Source: Gongronella butleri
Lineage: Eukaryota; Mucoromycota; Mucoromycetes; Mucorales; Cunninghamellaceae
Direction: 5' to 3'
Length of the DNA stretch: 64,000 nucleotides
Assembly (NCBI GenBank): GCA_025201375.1
Contig: JAIWZP010000038.1
Span: 186,001 to 250,000 of the forward strand
The notes under the pieces are model-generated. The model searched no databases. It was not told where the DNA came from and saw nothing but the letters and a program-made list of their open reading frames with translations. Shown piece by piece: positions 36,117-47,430 of the stretch (positions are counted from its first letter, which is position 1; each line of letters opens with the position of its first letter). Made by a program: the position numbers and the translations under genes.

Positions 36117-36692
36117 ATGGCCGGTCTTGGTCGTATTTGCGACTATTCTCCCGAAAAGGTTGAAAAACGCGATATAACGCGCTTTTGTCGGTCTGTCTAT
36201 GCGCGCCGCAAGCGACCTTGGCTCGTTGCACAGTTCAAGTCGCACACTCGTTGGTTTTCGATGGGGGTGGCCGCGGCCGTCGCGCACGCCGTGTCGCAGC
36301 CACATCATTTTACACGCACATTACTCATGGACACGACGCTTTGGACACTTGGCTTTGGTTTGTCGTGCTATCTCTATCTGTCGCAGGTGTATCAGGGCCA
36401 GACACAGGCGTCCGCGCGCGCGTGGATGCACGTGCTTCAATCCGATCAGAGCAAAGCGTGGGTGTCACTGCAAGAGCATCAGCAACAACAGCATCAACAA
36501 CATGACGACAATGTCATTCTAGGCCTGCTTGTACTGTCCATCGTCAATGATGAGGCACAAATCCAGGTCAGCGCATTGAACCCGAAAATCGAGCTCCAAT
36601 TGGTCCAAACCGCCATTGCACATGCCCATCAGCAAGGCATTACGGTCATTGCGCAGGATCATCAACGGAAATCCAACCTTGGTCCTTTTTAA
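36117..36692 (+). CDS. Small putative membrane protein, unknown
   Basis: A single-exon frame of 191 residues starts at the first ATG after a T-rich leader and is followed by AATAAA at 36823. Two hydrophobic segments occur at about residues 47-60 and 72-93 (TLLMDTTLWTLGFGLSCYLY), and the C-terminal half is soluble with a Gln/His-rich stretch near 118-129. The later part (VILGLLVLSIVNDEAQIQV and LVQTAIAHAHQQGITVIAQD) is rich in alternating helix and strand residues and has the feel of an acyltransferase (GNAT)-type domain, but no binding motif can be named. Function unknown. Confidence 0.65.
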   Translation: MAGLGRICDYSPEKVEKRDITRFCRSVYARRKRPWLVAQFKSHTRWFSMGVAAAVAHAVSQPHHFTRTLLMDTTLWTLGFGLSCYLYLSQVYQGQTQASARAWMHVLQSDQSKAWVSLQEHQQQQHQQHDDNVILGLLVLSIVNDEAQIQVSALNPKIELQLVQTAIAHAHQQGITVIAQDHQRKSNLGPF

Positions 36693-36822
36693 AATCCACA
36701 CCACCAGCCCTCGTTTCCCCGCATCCTCGTGTTTGTATTTTTTCCCTATTTTTTTTTTTTTTTTTTACGCGCGCTTCAATTTTTTCAATTTTACTGTGTA
36801 TTTGTTATATCCCTGGACGTGC

Positions 36823-36828
36823 AATAAA
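36823..36828 (+). terminator. Putative poly(A) signal
   Basis: AATAAA lies 131 bases after the stop of the small membrane protein and before the next gene. Confidence 0.4.
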
Positions 36829-36998
36829 CAAGACGTGGCCCTCCCGTGACGATCGCGCGCGTTCAATGCACGCGTGTGGGCATCAATGGCCTCGTCAATG
36901 GTGAGATTTGTCCTCGTTGCCTGGCGCAATTTCTCCATTTTTTTTTTCTCTCTCTCTCTCTTTTCTCGTCCAATTTTTTTCCTTCCCACTCCTGGAAA

Positions 36999-38206
36999 AT
37001 GCCACCCACCAATGATGATCCTGCCTTGCTCCACCTGTTCTCACCTACAGCATTGTCGATGGATCTGTCCTACGTCGACAAGACCTATTATGATCCACCC
37101 ATGAGCCGCTCGGCTAGCAGAAAATCCATGGAGGTCTCACAACATTCGCTTCATTCGGTGCTTTTCAATCGCGCATTGTCCTTGTTGACATCCATGTCAA
37201 GGCTGGACCTGTACGAAAAAAAAAAAAAAAAAAAAAAAAGAATAACGAAAAAAAGAGTCAAATGTCATTATTTTTGCACGAATTTCACGCGATCCATACC
37301 ATTTGAATTTTCCTTTGATCTCTTTTTTTTTTTTTTTTACCAAGCCATAGTCTCAATCTGCTTGTGTTGCCTAGCCAGATCAGCCGATTGAGCCACTTGA
37401 CGCAGCTGGATCTATCTCATAATCACCTGGCCGCATTGCCTGCATCCATCCAACATCTCAAACACCTGCGTCATTTGAATCTCTCACACAACCGGCTGAC
37501 AGCGTTGCCCCCTGTCGTCAGCCGGCTGACCAAGCTTGTCACGCTCAATTTGTCACATAATCCGGCTCTCAGTATCATTACGCCCACATTGGCCAATGCG
37601 CTGCGGCTGGCAATCCTGGACGTGTCCCACACCAACATTGACGCGCTCCCTGCCGAGCTTGCATGCCTGCTGACGATCCGCATTGACCAGTGTCCGCGCA
37701 TGGCCAAGAACATCCAGGGGTTTGACGCGTCGCTTCAACATGATCCACCGTCACTCGTCGAAATATGTGCACGGCACATTATTCGTACGCCCATCTACCG
37801 CGCTACCGTCAAGCGCAAGCACGAATTGGCCGTGGCTGCCGCGCGCACAGACAGCAATAAAAAACGATCGGGCACAGCCATGATTTTTGGTGGTGCGGCG
37901 TCGGCAGCTTCATCGGCCTATACGCACCTTGCCTCTGTGCGCCGCCGCGTCAATGGCACACCGGACGACGCGGACATTGACGCGCACCCACTCTCGCAAT
38001 TGCCGGCTCATCTGTGGGATTTCATGCAAGATGCCCTGCCATGCTCGTTTTGTGGAAAACCATACATCCACGCAAATGTTGTGCGCCATCGCATTGTTCA
38101 GCGCCTCGATGACTCGCTGCTGCCCGTGCGTTACCGCCTATGTCGTGCGCATTGGGCCGATGAGAACGATCGACTGCTTACCCTCTTTTCTACATCCTCC
38201 GCGTAA
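36999..38206 (+). CDS. LRRC58-like leucine-rich-repeat protein
   Basis: Two exons (36999-37210, 37345-38206) give 357 residues. After an N-terminal region of about 60 residues come at least five leucine-rich repeats at about 65-200 (LTQLDLSHNHLAALP, LRHLNLSHNRLTALP, LVTLNLSHNPALS, LAILDVSHTNIDALP). The C-terminal part has PPSLVEICARHII and LPAHLWDFM, followed by CSFCGKPY and YRLCRAHW, a probable zinc site. This order (LRRs, PSL-E-AR helix, LP-L segment, CxxC and late Cys) resembles animal LRRC58, a ubiquitin-ligase adaptor type protein. The match is from memory of the layout, and orthology is inference. The intron contains an uninterrupted run of about 22 A and a T run before the acceptor. 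Confidence 0.82.
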
Positions 38207-38450
38207 AAAATTCGACTTTCTATTTATTCCCCCTCCTTCCTCCCTCCTCTTTCTCCCTCGATCTATTAATTGTACGCGTTACTCACCCTCTCTCCCCTTT
38301 GTATACTCTACTATCAGCTACCTGTAAATCGGCTCGGGCAGAAAATCGTCGCCTTTTCAGCAAAAAAAGAAAAAAACAAACAAAGCGCCTTGATGGCTAA
38401 TCTCGCTCTCGATAAAAGCCTGTTTATTCTCCAGAATTTGGAAGCGTGCA

Positions 38451-38456
38451 AATAAA
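38451..38456 (+). terminator. Putative poly(A) signal of LRR gene
   Basis: AATAAA, 245 bases after the stop codon. Confidence 0.35.
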
Positions 38457-39104
38457 CATACTAATATTGTGTGCTTGTGTGCATGTGTGCCTGTACCTGC
38501 CACTCGGCATCACAGAGCGAGGCAGTAACGACGCGATTTCTCGCACATCCAAGCTGCACTTGCCTTTTATAGAAGGTGCAGCGCGTCCATTTGTGCCATT
38601 TTTTGTTTTCTAAAGCACGTTGATTCTCGAGCAGGTTGATCAAATGGCCTTTTTTATTAATCTTGGCATGTGGCCATTGCTTTGACGATTTTAAAATGAA
38701 TTGTGTAGGCCAATGGGTCGTATACTTTAGTAAATGACCACCAGTCTGAATTGACTTCACTGGCTTCAGAATATGATGCGGCAAATGTTGAATGGGTTGC
38801 ATGCAATCATGATTCGTGAGAAAAAAAAAAAAAAAAAGGCGAGGAACGCTTGCGGCTGGGGATTTAACTCTGTGTGTGCGACCGTGGGTGCGTGCTTTAT
38901 GGTGCACCGGCCAGATGACGGTCCTTGATGGCGCGTCAATCTCGAACGTCCCTTGAAAATCAAAAAAAAAAAGAGCGTGTGAACCCAATTTTTCGCCACA
39001 AAAAGTGCTTGCTTGGCGGCATACCAGCTTGGTCAGGAGCCCTCGATTGGCATGGGTCCTTGGTGGTGCGTTAGCCTCGGGATATCTATTACTGTAGGTA
39101 CTGT

Positions 39105-39108
<4 letters not shown>

Positions 39109-39155
<47 letters not shown>
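39109..39155 (+). repeat. Poly(T) tract, 47 bases
   Basis: An uninterrupted T run. On the minus strand it reads as poly(A), so it could be the tail of a retrotransposed sequence. Bases 38457-39468 otherwise show no gene. Confidence 0.9.
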
Positions 39156-39157
<2 letters not shown>

Positions 39158-39468
39158 GCAGTTCCCAACCCGATAAAATGATTTCGAAATGAAGTCCCTT
39201 ACAGGCAAGCAATTTGGGTCCCCAGCCAGTGCCATTTAAGCATCACAAAAAAAAAAAAGACAAAAAGATGCACCTATCACATTTCGCCCAATCACTTTTG
39301 ATCGGCTGTAAATCGCCCAAATCTCCATATTTTTCGTTTGTTTTTTGTCCATTATCAAGTCACACACACATTTGTCACCAGGCAATCAACAAATTGTGCT
39401 GTATAATGTAATAAAAAATTGGTTGTAGAAAATACAACTATCATTTTTTTCACTCCCGTCAACAAGTT

Positions 39469-39541
39469 GCCACCTTAGCTCTAATGGCAGAGCGTCGCTC
39501 TCGTAAAGCGAAGGTTGTGTGTTCGAATCACACAGGTGGCA
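39469..39541 (+). tRNA. tRNA-Thr (CGT anticodon)
   Basis: A full 73-base cloverleaf without intron. The acceptor stem GCCACCT pairs with AGGTGGC and is followed by discriminator A. The D arm GCTC...GAGC, the anticodon stem TCGCT/AGCGA with loop CTCGTAA (anticodon CGT, reading ACG threonine codons), and the T arm GTGTG/CACAC with TTCGAAT loop are all intact. A T run directly downstream is a good RNA polymerase III terminator. Confidence 0.97.
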
Positions 39542-39550
39542 TTTTTTTTG
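39542..39550 (+). terminator. RNA polymerase III terminator after tRNA-Thr
   Basis: A T run begins one base after the discriminator base of the tRNA. Confidence 0.8.
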
Positions 39551-39903
39551 TCCTTTTTTGCCGCGGCGTTTGACGAATTTCAACAAGAATTGAATGATTG
39601 GAGCTAAAATATCTTTTTAGTTGGTCCTGGTTTTGCATTTGCTTGTTGTTGCTATCTCCTGCCATGTCATAGGCACGCCGCAGTGAGCGAAATCAATTTT
39701 TTTTGGGTGGCCGCCATAGGCAAATGATCGATGGAATCGAAAAACCACAAAGTCAACTTTCCAAGTCCAGCCTTTTTTTTTTTTTTTTTTCTGCACAACA
39801 TGCACTAAAACGGAGCTCAGGACACCCGCAGTTAGTTCGACGCGCTAGACTCAAGCAAAATTTCTGTTAAGGCCAAAAAAATGTAATAAAAAAGCGCACG
39901 TTC

Positions 39904-39905
<2 letters not shown>

Positions 39906-39953
<48 letters not shown>
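39906..39953 (+). repeat. Poly(T) tract, 48 bases
   Basis: An uninterrupted T run at the left edge of repeat B copy 3. On the minus strand it would be a poly(A) tail downstream of the repeat. Confidence 0.9.
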
Positions 39954-39954
<1 letters not shown>

Positions 39955-39959
39955 GCGGT

Positions 39960-41870
39960 AGAGTGATTTGATTTCTGTCAAATCTTGACCAGGTGCCTCA
40001 AACGGTCATACGTGCATGACGCAAGGTATGAAATCACAGAGTCCGCTTTGGTGGGAGATTTGATGAAAAATCACAAGTTTGTTGATTGGTTTTTGCGCAT
40101 AACCGTCACTTTTCCGTTTGAAAGAAAAAAATTTATGAAAAGAAAAGACATGAAATATCTAAGTGGTAGCGTTCGGCGGTGATCCAAGCATGACTTGTCG
40201 GGACACGCGAAAAACGCGTAAGACATCGTGTTTTGGCTCTGATTTCACCAGCAAACACTAATTTCGATATTTCTCAAGACCGGATGATTCGATTCGTGAA
40301 AAAACTTGGAGCCATCCAAGTTTTGAATCAACTAACAACTATCCACTGGTCTAAATTTGGTTTCTTATGGTCAGGCCGGGAGAAACGCGTAAAATATTAT
40401 TTGGCACTGGGTTTTCACTAGCAAACACGAATCTCAAGAAATCTCGAGACTGAGTGATCCGTGTCGCAAGAAAAATTATAGACATTGAAGGATTGGATCT
40501 ACCATCAACTGATTCAAATTTGGGACCAAATGAACAAGTTTCTGATGAAGCGCCAGTTTCATAGGTGTAAAGGGGTAAGGTCAACAACATTTTGATTCGT
40601 ACTGCGGCAACGGCTGAGCGCCCCGACACATGACTCGCCTCAAATAAATCGGTGGTCAAACGCGGTAAGAGCGCTTGTGGTTTGGGTATATCGCTTCACG
40701 TTTTCGGTGAGTTAGCCTTGAGGGCTCTTTGGATCCTGGTTTGGCCCTGATTTTGTAAAAACTGCATTTTCTGAGGATTGAGTGATCCGATTTGGGAAAA
40801 AACTTGAAATCATCGAAGTTTTGGATCAAATATTCACTGGTCCAAGTTTGGCGCCAGACGGTCAGGGTCCTTGGGAGGAACGCGTAAAATATTGTTTAGC
40901 GCTGGGTTTTCCACTAGCAAACACGAATCTCGAACTTTCTCGCGACTGAGTGATCCGATTCGCGAAAAGACTTAGCAACACTGAAGAATTGGGTCTACCG
41001 TCAACTGGGCCAAGCTTGGGACCAGATGAGCGAGTTTCTGAGAAAGCACCAGTTTTGTAGGTGTAAAGGGGTATGATCAGCAACATTTTGTCTCGTACTG
41101 CGGCAACGGCTGAGCGCCCCGACATATGACTCACCTCAAATGAAGCAGCGGGCAAATGCGGTAAAAGCGCTTGTGGTTTGGAGACATCACGTCTGGTTCT
41201 CGGCGAGTTAGCCTTCAGGGATCGGTTTGATCCTGCTTTGGCTCTGAATTTATGCAAAATGCATTTCCTCAGCACTGAGTGATCCAATTTCTGAAAAAAC
41301 TTGAAATCGATGGCTTTTTGTGTCCAGCGTCCTCTAGCTCAAATATAGGATCCGATGAACAAGTTCCGGAGGACGCGCCATGCAAAAAGGGGGTAATATA
41401 ATTTCCATTCCGGTAACGTAGGCGACAACGGCCCAGCATGTCGACGCGCGAGTCATCTCAAATGAATCTGCGATCAAAAATGGCAAAAGCGCTTGTGTTT
41501 TGGAGACATCGCGTTAAGATCTCGGCGAATTGGTGTAATGACTCTGAAAACTCGCATTTTCGATATTGGTTGGTGGACATGATATTCGGTCGGCTCTGCC
41601 TGCCTGTCTATATTCGTAATATGTGGTTTCGTAAATGCACAAAAAAAAAAATCAGTCAGTATCTCAGCAGTGCTCGAGAAAATGTACGAAGCACAAATGT
41701 CATCCGTTTTGTATTTTGCATACAAATAAAGCGTTTGATCCGTCCTTGTTATCCGCAAGAATCTTCAATTTGGTGCCGCGTCAGTGTAGGGTGGCACCAG
41801 ACTGCTTACTGCACGCAGGCGTCAACTTTCCTTTTGACCAACGACCACTTTTGGCCGACCGGACGTGAAC
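39960..41870 (+). repeat. Dispersed repeat B, copy 3, with internal tandem duplication
   Basis: 40240-41760 matches 20640-21730. A unit of about 500-530 bases occurs twice in direct orientation here (about 40250-40780 and 40790-41290). Both units contain the AAACGCGTAAAATATT or close word, the TTTCTGA-AAGC-CCAGTTT block, the CTGCGGCAACGGCTGAGCG block and the GCGCTTGTGGTTTGG block. No coding capacity is seen. Confidence 0.75.
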
Positions 41871-42207
41871 CGAAAAAGAAAATCAGTAAAGCACGCCGTG
41901 AAATTTCGTGCCAATGGGAGAGGCGTGCGTGCTGCTTGGTGGGTCAAGGTGACAAGCGAATCCTTGGCAGATTTTCAGGGCGCGCAGGGCCACATGGGCG
42001 GCATGAAAAAGGCGAGGCGTGCAATGCGGACCTCTGCTGACGGGCTTGTGATTGGTCGCGCCGGTCGTCATGGAGGCGGAGGCGGGGCACATGACCATGC
42101 CCGCCAAGACAAGATACCAAAAAAAAAAAAAAGGCGACGCCAACTTGCTTGGTCTTCTTTTTCTTTCTTTTTTGTGTTTTTGCCTTTTTTTTTCTTTTAT
42201 TGTCAGC

Positions 42208-44115
42208 ATGTCTTGGTGGGGAGCCAATCCTTTGGATGAATTGATAGGTAAGCGAGACGCGTGCAGGCGTTAGTGTTGCCAGTGTCGGTGCGACCTTGGT
42301 GGGATGGATGGGTGGTTCTTGGCGAAATGCTGACTTTTTGCTACTTTGTATAATAGACAAGGCAACGTCCGAGTTCATCCCTGCGGGACAAGAGAACCTT
42401 GCGGTGCAGCTTGAAATTAGCGACGAAATTCGCAGCAAAAAAGTGAATTGCAAGGAGGCGATGCGCGCCATGAAACGACGTTTAACGCACAAGAACCCCA
42501 ATGTGATTCTTTTAACGCTCGACGTAAGTTGCAGTCCTCTTTTTTTTTTTTTTTCTTTTTTTTTCTTCTTCTTCTCGTCCGACATTGCTCATCTTGCGTC
42601 TCTTTTGGTTCTAGTTGGTCGATACCTGTGTGAAGAACAGCGGCGATCTTTTTGTGCGTGAAGTGGCCAGCCGCGAATTTATGGACGAGCTGACGAGCCT
42701 GCTGCATTCGCAGGTAAAAAAAAAAAAAAAAAAAGAACAAGATTTCGCAATTGAACGAGCGCGAGGGAGGTATAACGAGAGAGAGGCTCAATTGCTTTGT
42801 TTTTCTCGTTTTTTCCCATGTAGATTGGCAGCAATCCTGATGTGAAGAGCAAGCTGCTGCACCACATCCAGGTGTGGGGCTTGGCTGCCAAGGGCAAGCC
42901 CGAATTGAGCTACATGACCGACACGTACTACCTTTTGCAGGCCGAGGGTTATGCCTTTTCCTCGGTGCGAGAGAGTGTGAGCGGCAGCATGTTTGACACG
43001 CTCTCGGTAAGCCATCAAAAGACGACGATAAATGGGAGCAATTCGTTGCTGACGCCAATTTGCCCCTTTGTAGGCCCCTGAATGGACGGATTCCGATGTG
43101 TGTGAACGCTGCCGCACACCGTTTACGCTCACGAATAGAAAAGTAGGAGTCCAAAGAACGAAACAGGGCGTGTTAGGGGTTACTGACGCGTCGATTTTTT
43201 TCTCTTTTTTCGTTTTACAGCATCATTGTCGTCAATGTGGCGGGACGTTTTGCCAGCAATGCTCGTCAAAGTCAATGGCGCTGCCTCACCTTGCGATCCA
43301 CGAGGAGGTGCGCGTGTGTGACGGCTGCTACATCAAGGTCAAGCTTGCCAAGGTGGCGCGCAAGGATACGATACCCCGCAAATTTGGCACCGCCCCGCAT
43401 GTTGGATGGGACGACGCGCCATCGGACGCGTCTCCATCCGCGCGCGCGTCGCACACGTCGCCCCCGCCGGCGCAGCAAGCGCGAACATCGCAGCCGCCAC
43501 CACCCGCGGACGATCAATTCGACGACGATCTCAAAAAAGCCATTGAGCTGTCGCTCAAGGAGGAAGAGCAGCGAAAGACCGGCTATGGCGCAGGCTACAT
43601 GGCTTCGACGCAACAACCTGTCGCAGCTGCACCTGCACCACCAGCTCAGACGGTCTCACAAGCACCCATTGCGTCGTCGCCTCCGGCCACCCACATCGTA
43701 AGACGTCACAAAAGAAAAAAAACCGACGAAAATGACGGAAGCAACGAAAAAAGAGAGGCATTGGGCACTCACATGCGTCTTTTAATAGAATGATGACGAG
43801 GAAGACGATCCTGATCTTGCCGCAGCAATTGCAGCGTCCTTGCGGGACATGGAGCAATTAAAATTGCAGCCATCGTCGACATCGGCGTCGGCGCCAACGC
43901 ACAACCCACACGAGCTGTCGTTGCTGGAGATGGAGAACATCCAGCTGTTTGCCACATTGATAGAGCGCATCCAGTCGGCGTCGGGCGACGCGTCAAAGGA
44001 CCCACAGATCAGCAGGCTGTACACCCAGATTGGCGCCCTGCAGCCCAAACTTGTCAAGAGCCTGGATGACACCACCAAAAAGCATCGTACGTAACCAAAT
44101 GGGGCCAATTGGACC

Positions 44116-44148
<33 letters not shown>

Positions 44149-44773
44149 GATTCAATTTGCTGTTTTCCTCGTTTTTTTCTCATTTTTTTTCTTCCCTTCG
44201 GTAGGTACGTTTGTTGAGTTGCACGAAAAGATCAATCTTGCTATTAAGACGTACGATCGGCTGCTAGAGCAGCGCGTGAGTGGTGCTCAGGCGCGCACGT
44301 CGCAATTGTATTCTCAAGCACCTTCGTACGGCCATTATGCGCCTGCAGCCACGGCTTCGCCAGCGTCGCCGACGCAGCAACACCAGGCTGCATCATCCTT
44401 GTACCCGTCGACGTACGCGTACACGGCAGCGGCGGCGCCCGCTCTTCAAACCAACACAGGTTATTTGTCACCTGGTGCGCCCATGTACGCGCCGCAGCAG
44501 CCACAGCCGCAGCAGACATTGTATCAAACACAGCCTTCCATGTACCCTCCTGTCTCATCCACGGACACTGCACCCGCGGCGCCCACGGCCATGCCCGTCT
44601 ATGGTCAGGAACAACCGTACGCGTCGTATCCTCCGCAGCAACAACAGCAACAACAGCCATATCCCCAACAGCAGCCAATGCCGCACCAGCAGCCACAGCA
44701 ACCACAACAACAACCACAACAACCACAGCATCAGCAACAGCCTGTCGCTGAAGCGCCGCTCATTGATCTCTAA
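42208..44773 (+). CDS. VPS27: VPS27/HRS, ESCRT-0 subunit
   Basis: Eight exons (42208-42247, 42357-42523, 42615-42713, 42824-43006, 43074-43142, 43221-43697, 43789-44086, 44205-44773) give 633 residues. The order is diagnostic: a VHS domain at about 8-150 ([16 protein letters not shown]), a FYVE zinc finger at about 164-230 with W-x-x-D, RKHHCRQCG and RVC, two ubiquitin-interacting motifs ([17 protein letters not shown], and [17 protein letters not shown] at about 350), a helical GAT-like core, and a Pro/Gln/Tyr-rich tail. The last residues PLIDL form a clathrin-box-like end. The protein binds PI3P and ubiquitinated cargo on endosomes and starts ESCRT sorting into multivesicular bodies. Introns 3 and 7 have long A tracts. 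Confidence 0.95.
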
Positions 44774-44919
44774 TGGGACGCGTCCCTGGTTTTTTTTCTT
44801 TTTTTTCTTACTTTTTTTTCCTCCGCCGCGCGTGGCCAATATGCCCCCTGTTTTTTTCCCCCCTCCTTCCTCACGCACGTACCCCGCTCCTTTTTGTTTT
44901 GACCTTTTCCCCACCATCC

Positions 44920-44925
44920 AATAAA
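44920..44925 (+). terminator. Putative poly(A) signal of VPS27
   Basis: AATAAA, about 150 bases after the stop and within the 220-base gap to the convergent PIG-X-like gene. Confidence 0.45.
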
Positions 44926-44996
44926 AAAAAAAGAGAATTGGTTCCTTGTCTAAATGTACATTTTATTTTATTTTGATGGGGTTCAGGAGAGGGGTT

Positions 44997-45716
44997 TCAT
45001 TCTGATTTGCGCCGCTTGCCTTTTGCCTCGATGCGCTGGTGCTTGCGAATGGCGCGCACGAGTGCCCAGAGGATCCACAGGGTGACAAGCAGGATGGCGG
45101 CGGTTGTGCCGGCACGGACGAGCGGCTGATCATTAAGATCGCCGACGGGGACGCGTAGTTTGAGCGTGGCGCCTGCGTCGTGGCTCGTTTCGTGGTTAAT
45201 GCGCGCGAGTGACGCGGCCAAGGGCGGGAATCGCATCTTTTCATCGTCCTCGGGGCACACACTGAGCCATTGCGGGCGTGGAACCTGGATGGCACGGTGT
45301 TTTAGCTGATGATCGGGTTTTTGGTACCGCAGATGCAGTGGCAAATCAATAATGGTGGTTGTTGTCGTGGTTGTGGTATCGTCGTGGTCGTTGGGCGTGT
45401 CGCTGGCACCAGCAACCGCTTGTTGGCGCGGGCGGAGCACCACAAAGGTATCTTGCGGCGGCACGTGCTCCAATGGCAACTCCAAATTCTGGAACCCGTG
45501 CACGTACACGCTATAGTGTGCACCCAACGTGTCTTGCAGTTGGTATTGATCGGCAAACACGCTTGGCGGCAGCCGGAAAACCAAGTCCCATGTGCACCCA
45601 CTAGGTAAAGATTCGCTTGCAAACGATGAGGACGACAATGACGTCAAAACACGCGTCACAAGATGAGGATGCAGACTATCCTCGAGCTCCAGAAATGACT
45701 CGTATGCAACACTCAT
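44997..45716 (-). CDS. PIG-X/PBN1-like GPI mannosyltransferase I subunit
   Basis: A single-exon frame of 239 residues from the first ATG. The body shows the PIG-X pattern: an early region ending in VFADQYQLQ, YVHGFQNLELPLE, the LPLHLRYQ strand followed by VPRPQWLSVCPED, and one transmembrane helix at about 209-227 (AAILLVTLWILWALVRAI) with a short basic cytosolic tail. PIG-X (yeast Pbn1) stabilises the catalytic PIG-M subunit that adds the first mannose to GPI precursors in the ER. No signal peptide is obvious, as is known for some members. A poly-Thr stretch lies at about 115-122. Convergent with VPS27. Confidence 0.82.
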   Translation of the reverse strand: MSVAYESFLELEDSLHPHLVTRVLTSLSSSSFASESLPSGCTWDLVFRLPPSVFADQYQLQDTLGAHYSVYVHGFQNLELPLEHVPPQDTFVVLRPRQQAVAGASDTPNDHDDTTTTTTTTIIDLPLHLRYQKPDHQLKHRAIQVPRPQWLSVCPEDDEKMRFPPLAASLARINHETSHDAGATLKLRVPVGDLNDQPLVRAGTTAAILLVTLWILWALVRAIRKHQRIEAKGKRRKSE

Positions 45717-46559
45717 AGTCTAAAACAGAGAAAGAGAGAGAAAGAGAAAAAAAAAAAAAAAGGAAAAAGGAACAAAAAAAAGAAGGATAAATTGCAAAAG
45801 GATTTTTTCCAGTACACGCTTTAATCAAATCGAGGCGCCGGAGCTCGAATTCCACAGACCGCCGCGATTTTTCACGTCGCTAGCGGCGCGATTTCCTTTT
45901 CTTACGCGCTAAATAGATGTATTTGGCCCGTAAGCCGCTGTCAAATAGTTATAAGTATCCTGTGAATTCATTTTTCAGCGAATCGAGCATATGGGAAAGC
46001 AAGGTAGCATTATTGCAACGCGTCACAAAAACGAAGCAGCTGCCTGACCAGGGCTCAAAAGGCAATCCAAAAGATGACAATCGCCATTTTCTCGAGAGCT
46101 CAGCCAACTTTATATAATTTTTATTGCTGCAGAACACGATGAACCAGAACGCAAAGCATCTCTAATATGTTTCAGACACATTGGCGAGTTATATTTTGAA
46201 CAAATTGCATCAAAGCATGCGAAAACACGCCAATTTGAGATTTTCTGACGTTACAGTGGTCCGATCTCCCTCAAAATTGGACCAGTTGTTCTGTTTGGAT
46301 CCAGAAAGCAGCATGCAAGTTTTAAATCTTCGTTTTTTTTTTCTGCAAAAATATTTTGTCGAAAAATCACAATTCAAGAGGCTGTACTAAACCGATTGTC
46401 AAGTGTATTAATCTGATGGCTGCGGGTTACGTTAATCGTCAAGCTTTGGTCTTGACCTTGAAGCGGTTCAATTTTGAGACCATTTGGATAAGAATCGCGG
46501 AAGATGTGCGGTAAATGGTCGTTTTTGAGATAAATCAATGGCATCTGGTCAATCAAACG

Positions 46560-47430
46560 CGACACTGCCGCAAAACGCGTTTAAACGTGGAAAAGCAACG
46601 TCGACAACATGCTGGGACCCAATTCGGGGCCACCACAAATCACTGATAGCGCGTCACGTCCAATTCTAGAATTTGTCGGGTTTGAGCTCCCAAACAACAA
46701 TGGGCAAAATGGGTCTCCAGAAGTCCGCCAAACTCTCACAGAAGAAAGGGGATATTGAGAAACCACGAAAATGATCAGAAAAGAGCGAGGTCCAGCTGCC
46801 CAGTAACGAGCAATGGCCGATTTTCTAACAAATTTCAAAGGCAAATTGCACCAGAAAAACGCGTCCATAGAGCCGCGCCAACGCGCCCGTCGGCAAGAGA
46901 GATTCCAGGCACATGGAATTGATGAGGACCAAGCGCGTGTAACTCGATGCGTGACGCGGTTTATCACGCGTCGAAAAAGAGTAACGATTGTGAAACCGTG
47001 TTAAAATTGCCAAAAGCCACCTTTTTCAATGATCACCTGTGTCCACGTACGCAGTGAGCCAGGCTCTTTCTGATGATGCGTGTTTCTCGGCGATTCAGGC
47101 ACTTTTCGTTGAGATGGCCTTGTGTCGAAAATAAAGCCTTGACCGCATGTTGCGCCGAAACCAGCCAACGGATCCCTGATTTTGATTGATTTTTGTCGGT
47201 TAATGCTCTATGTTTATCATATGGTTCAATGGCGTGGCGATCTGAGGGCCTCTATTTCAGCGTTTTCAAATCCACGACTGCACCTCCTGGAAAATCCATG
47301 ATTTTGAAAATCGCCATTGCGCGTCATCCGGTGGCCGCAGCGCCTCGCGAGTGGGCTCATTCGAACGAGAAGAGCTGCGATAACTCGCTCCAATAGACCT
47401 CTGTCCTCGTAGGTCGTCATTTGATCGACA
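46560..47430 (+). repeat. Dispersed repeat A, copy 3
   Basis: Same order of blocks as copy 2, including GCGTCCATAGAG, the CGCGGTTTATCACGC word, and TCATTCGAACGAGAAG near the end. Bases 45717-46559 show nothing recognised. Confidence 0.75.

Noticed and set aside
38461..39168. 235-codon minus-strand open frame with a poly-Lys start
   Set aside because: It runs through the 47-base T tract and several homopolymers; no family features and no proper start context.
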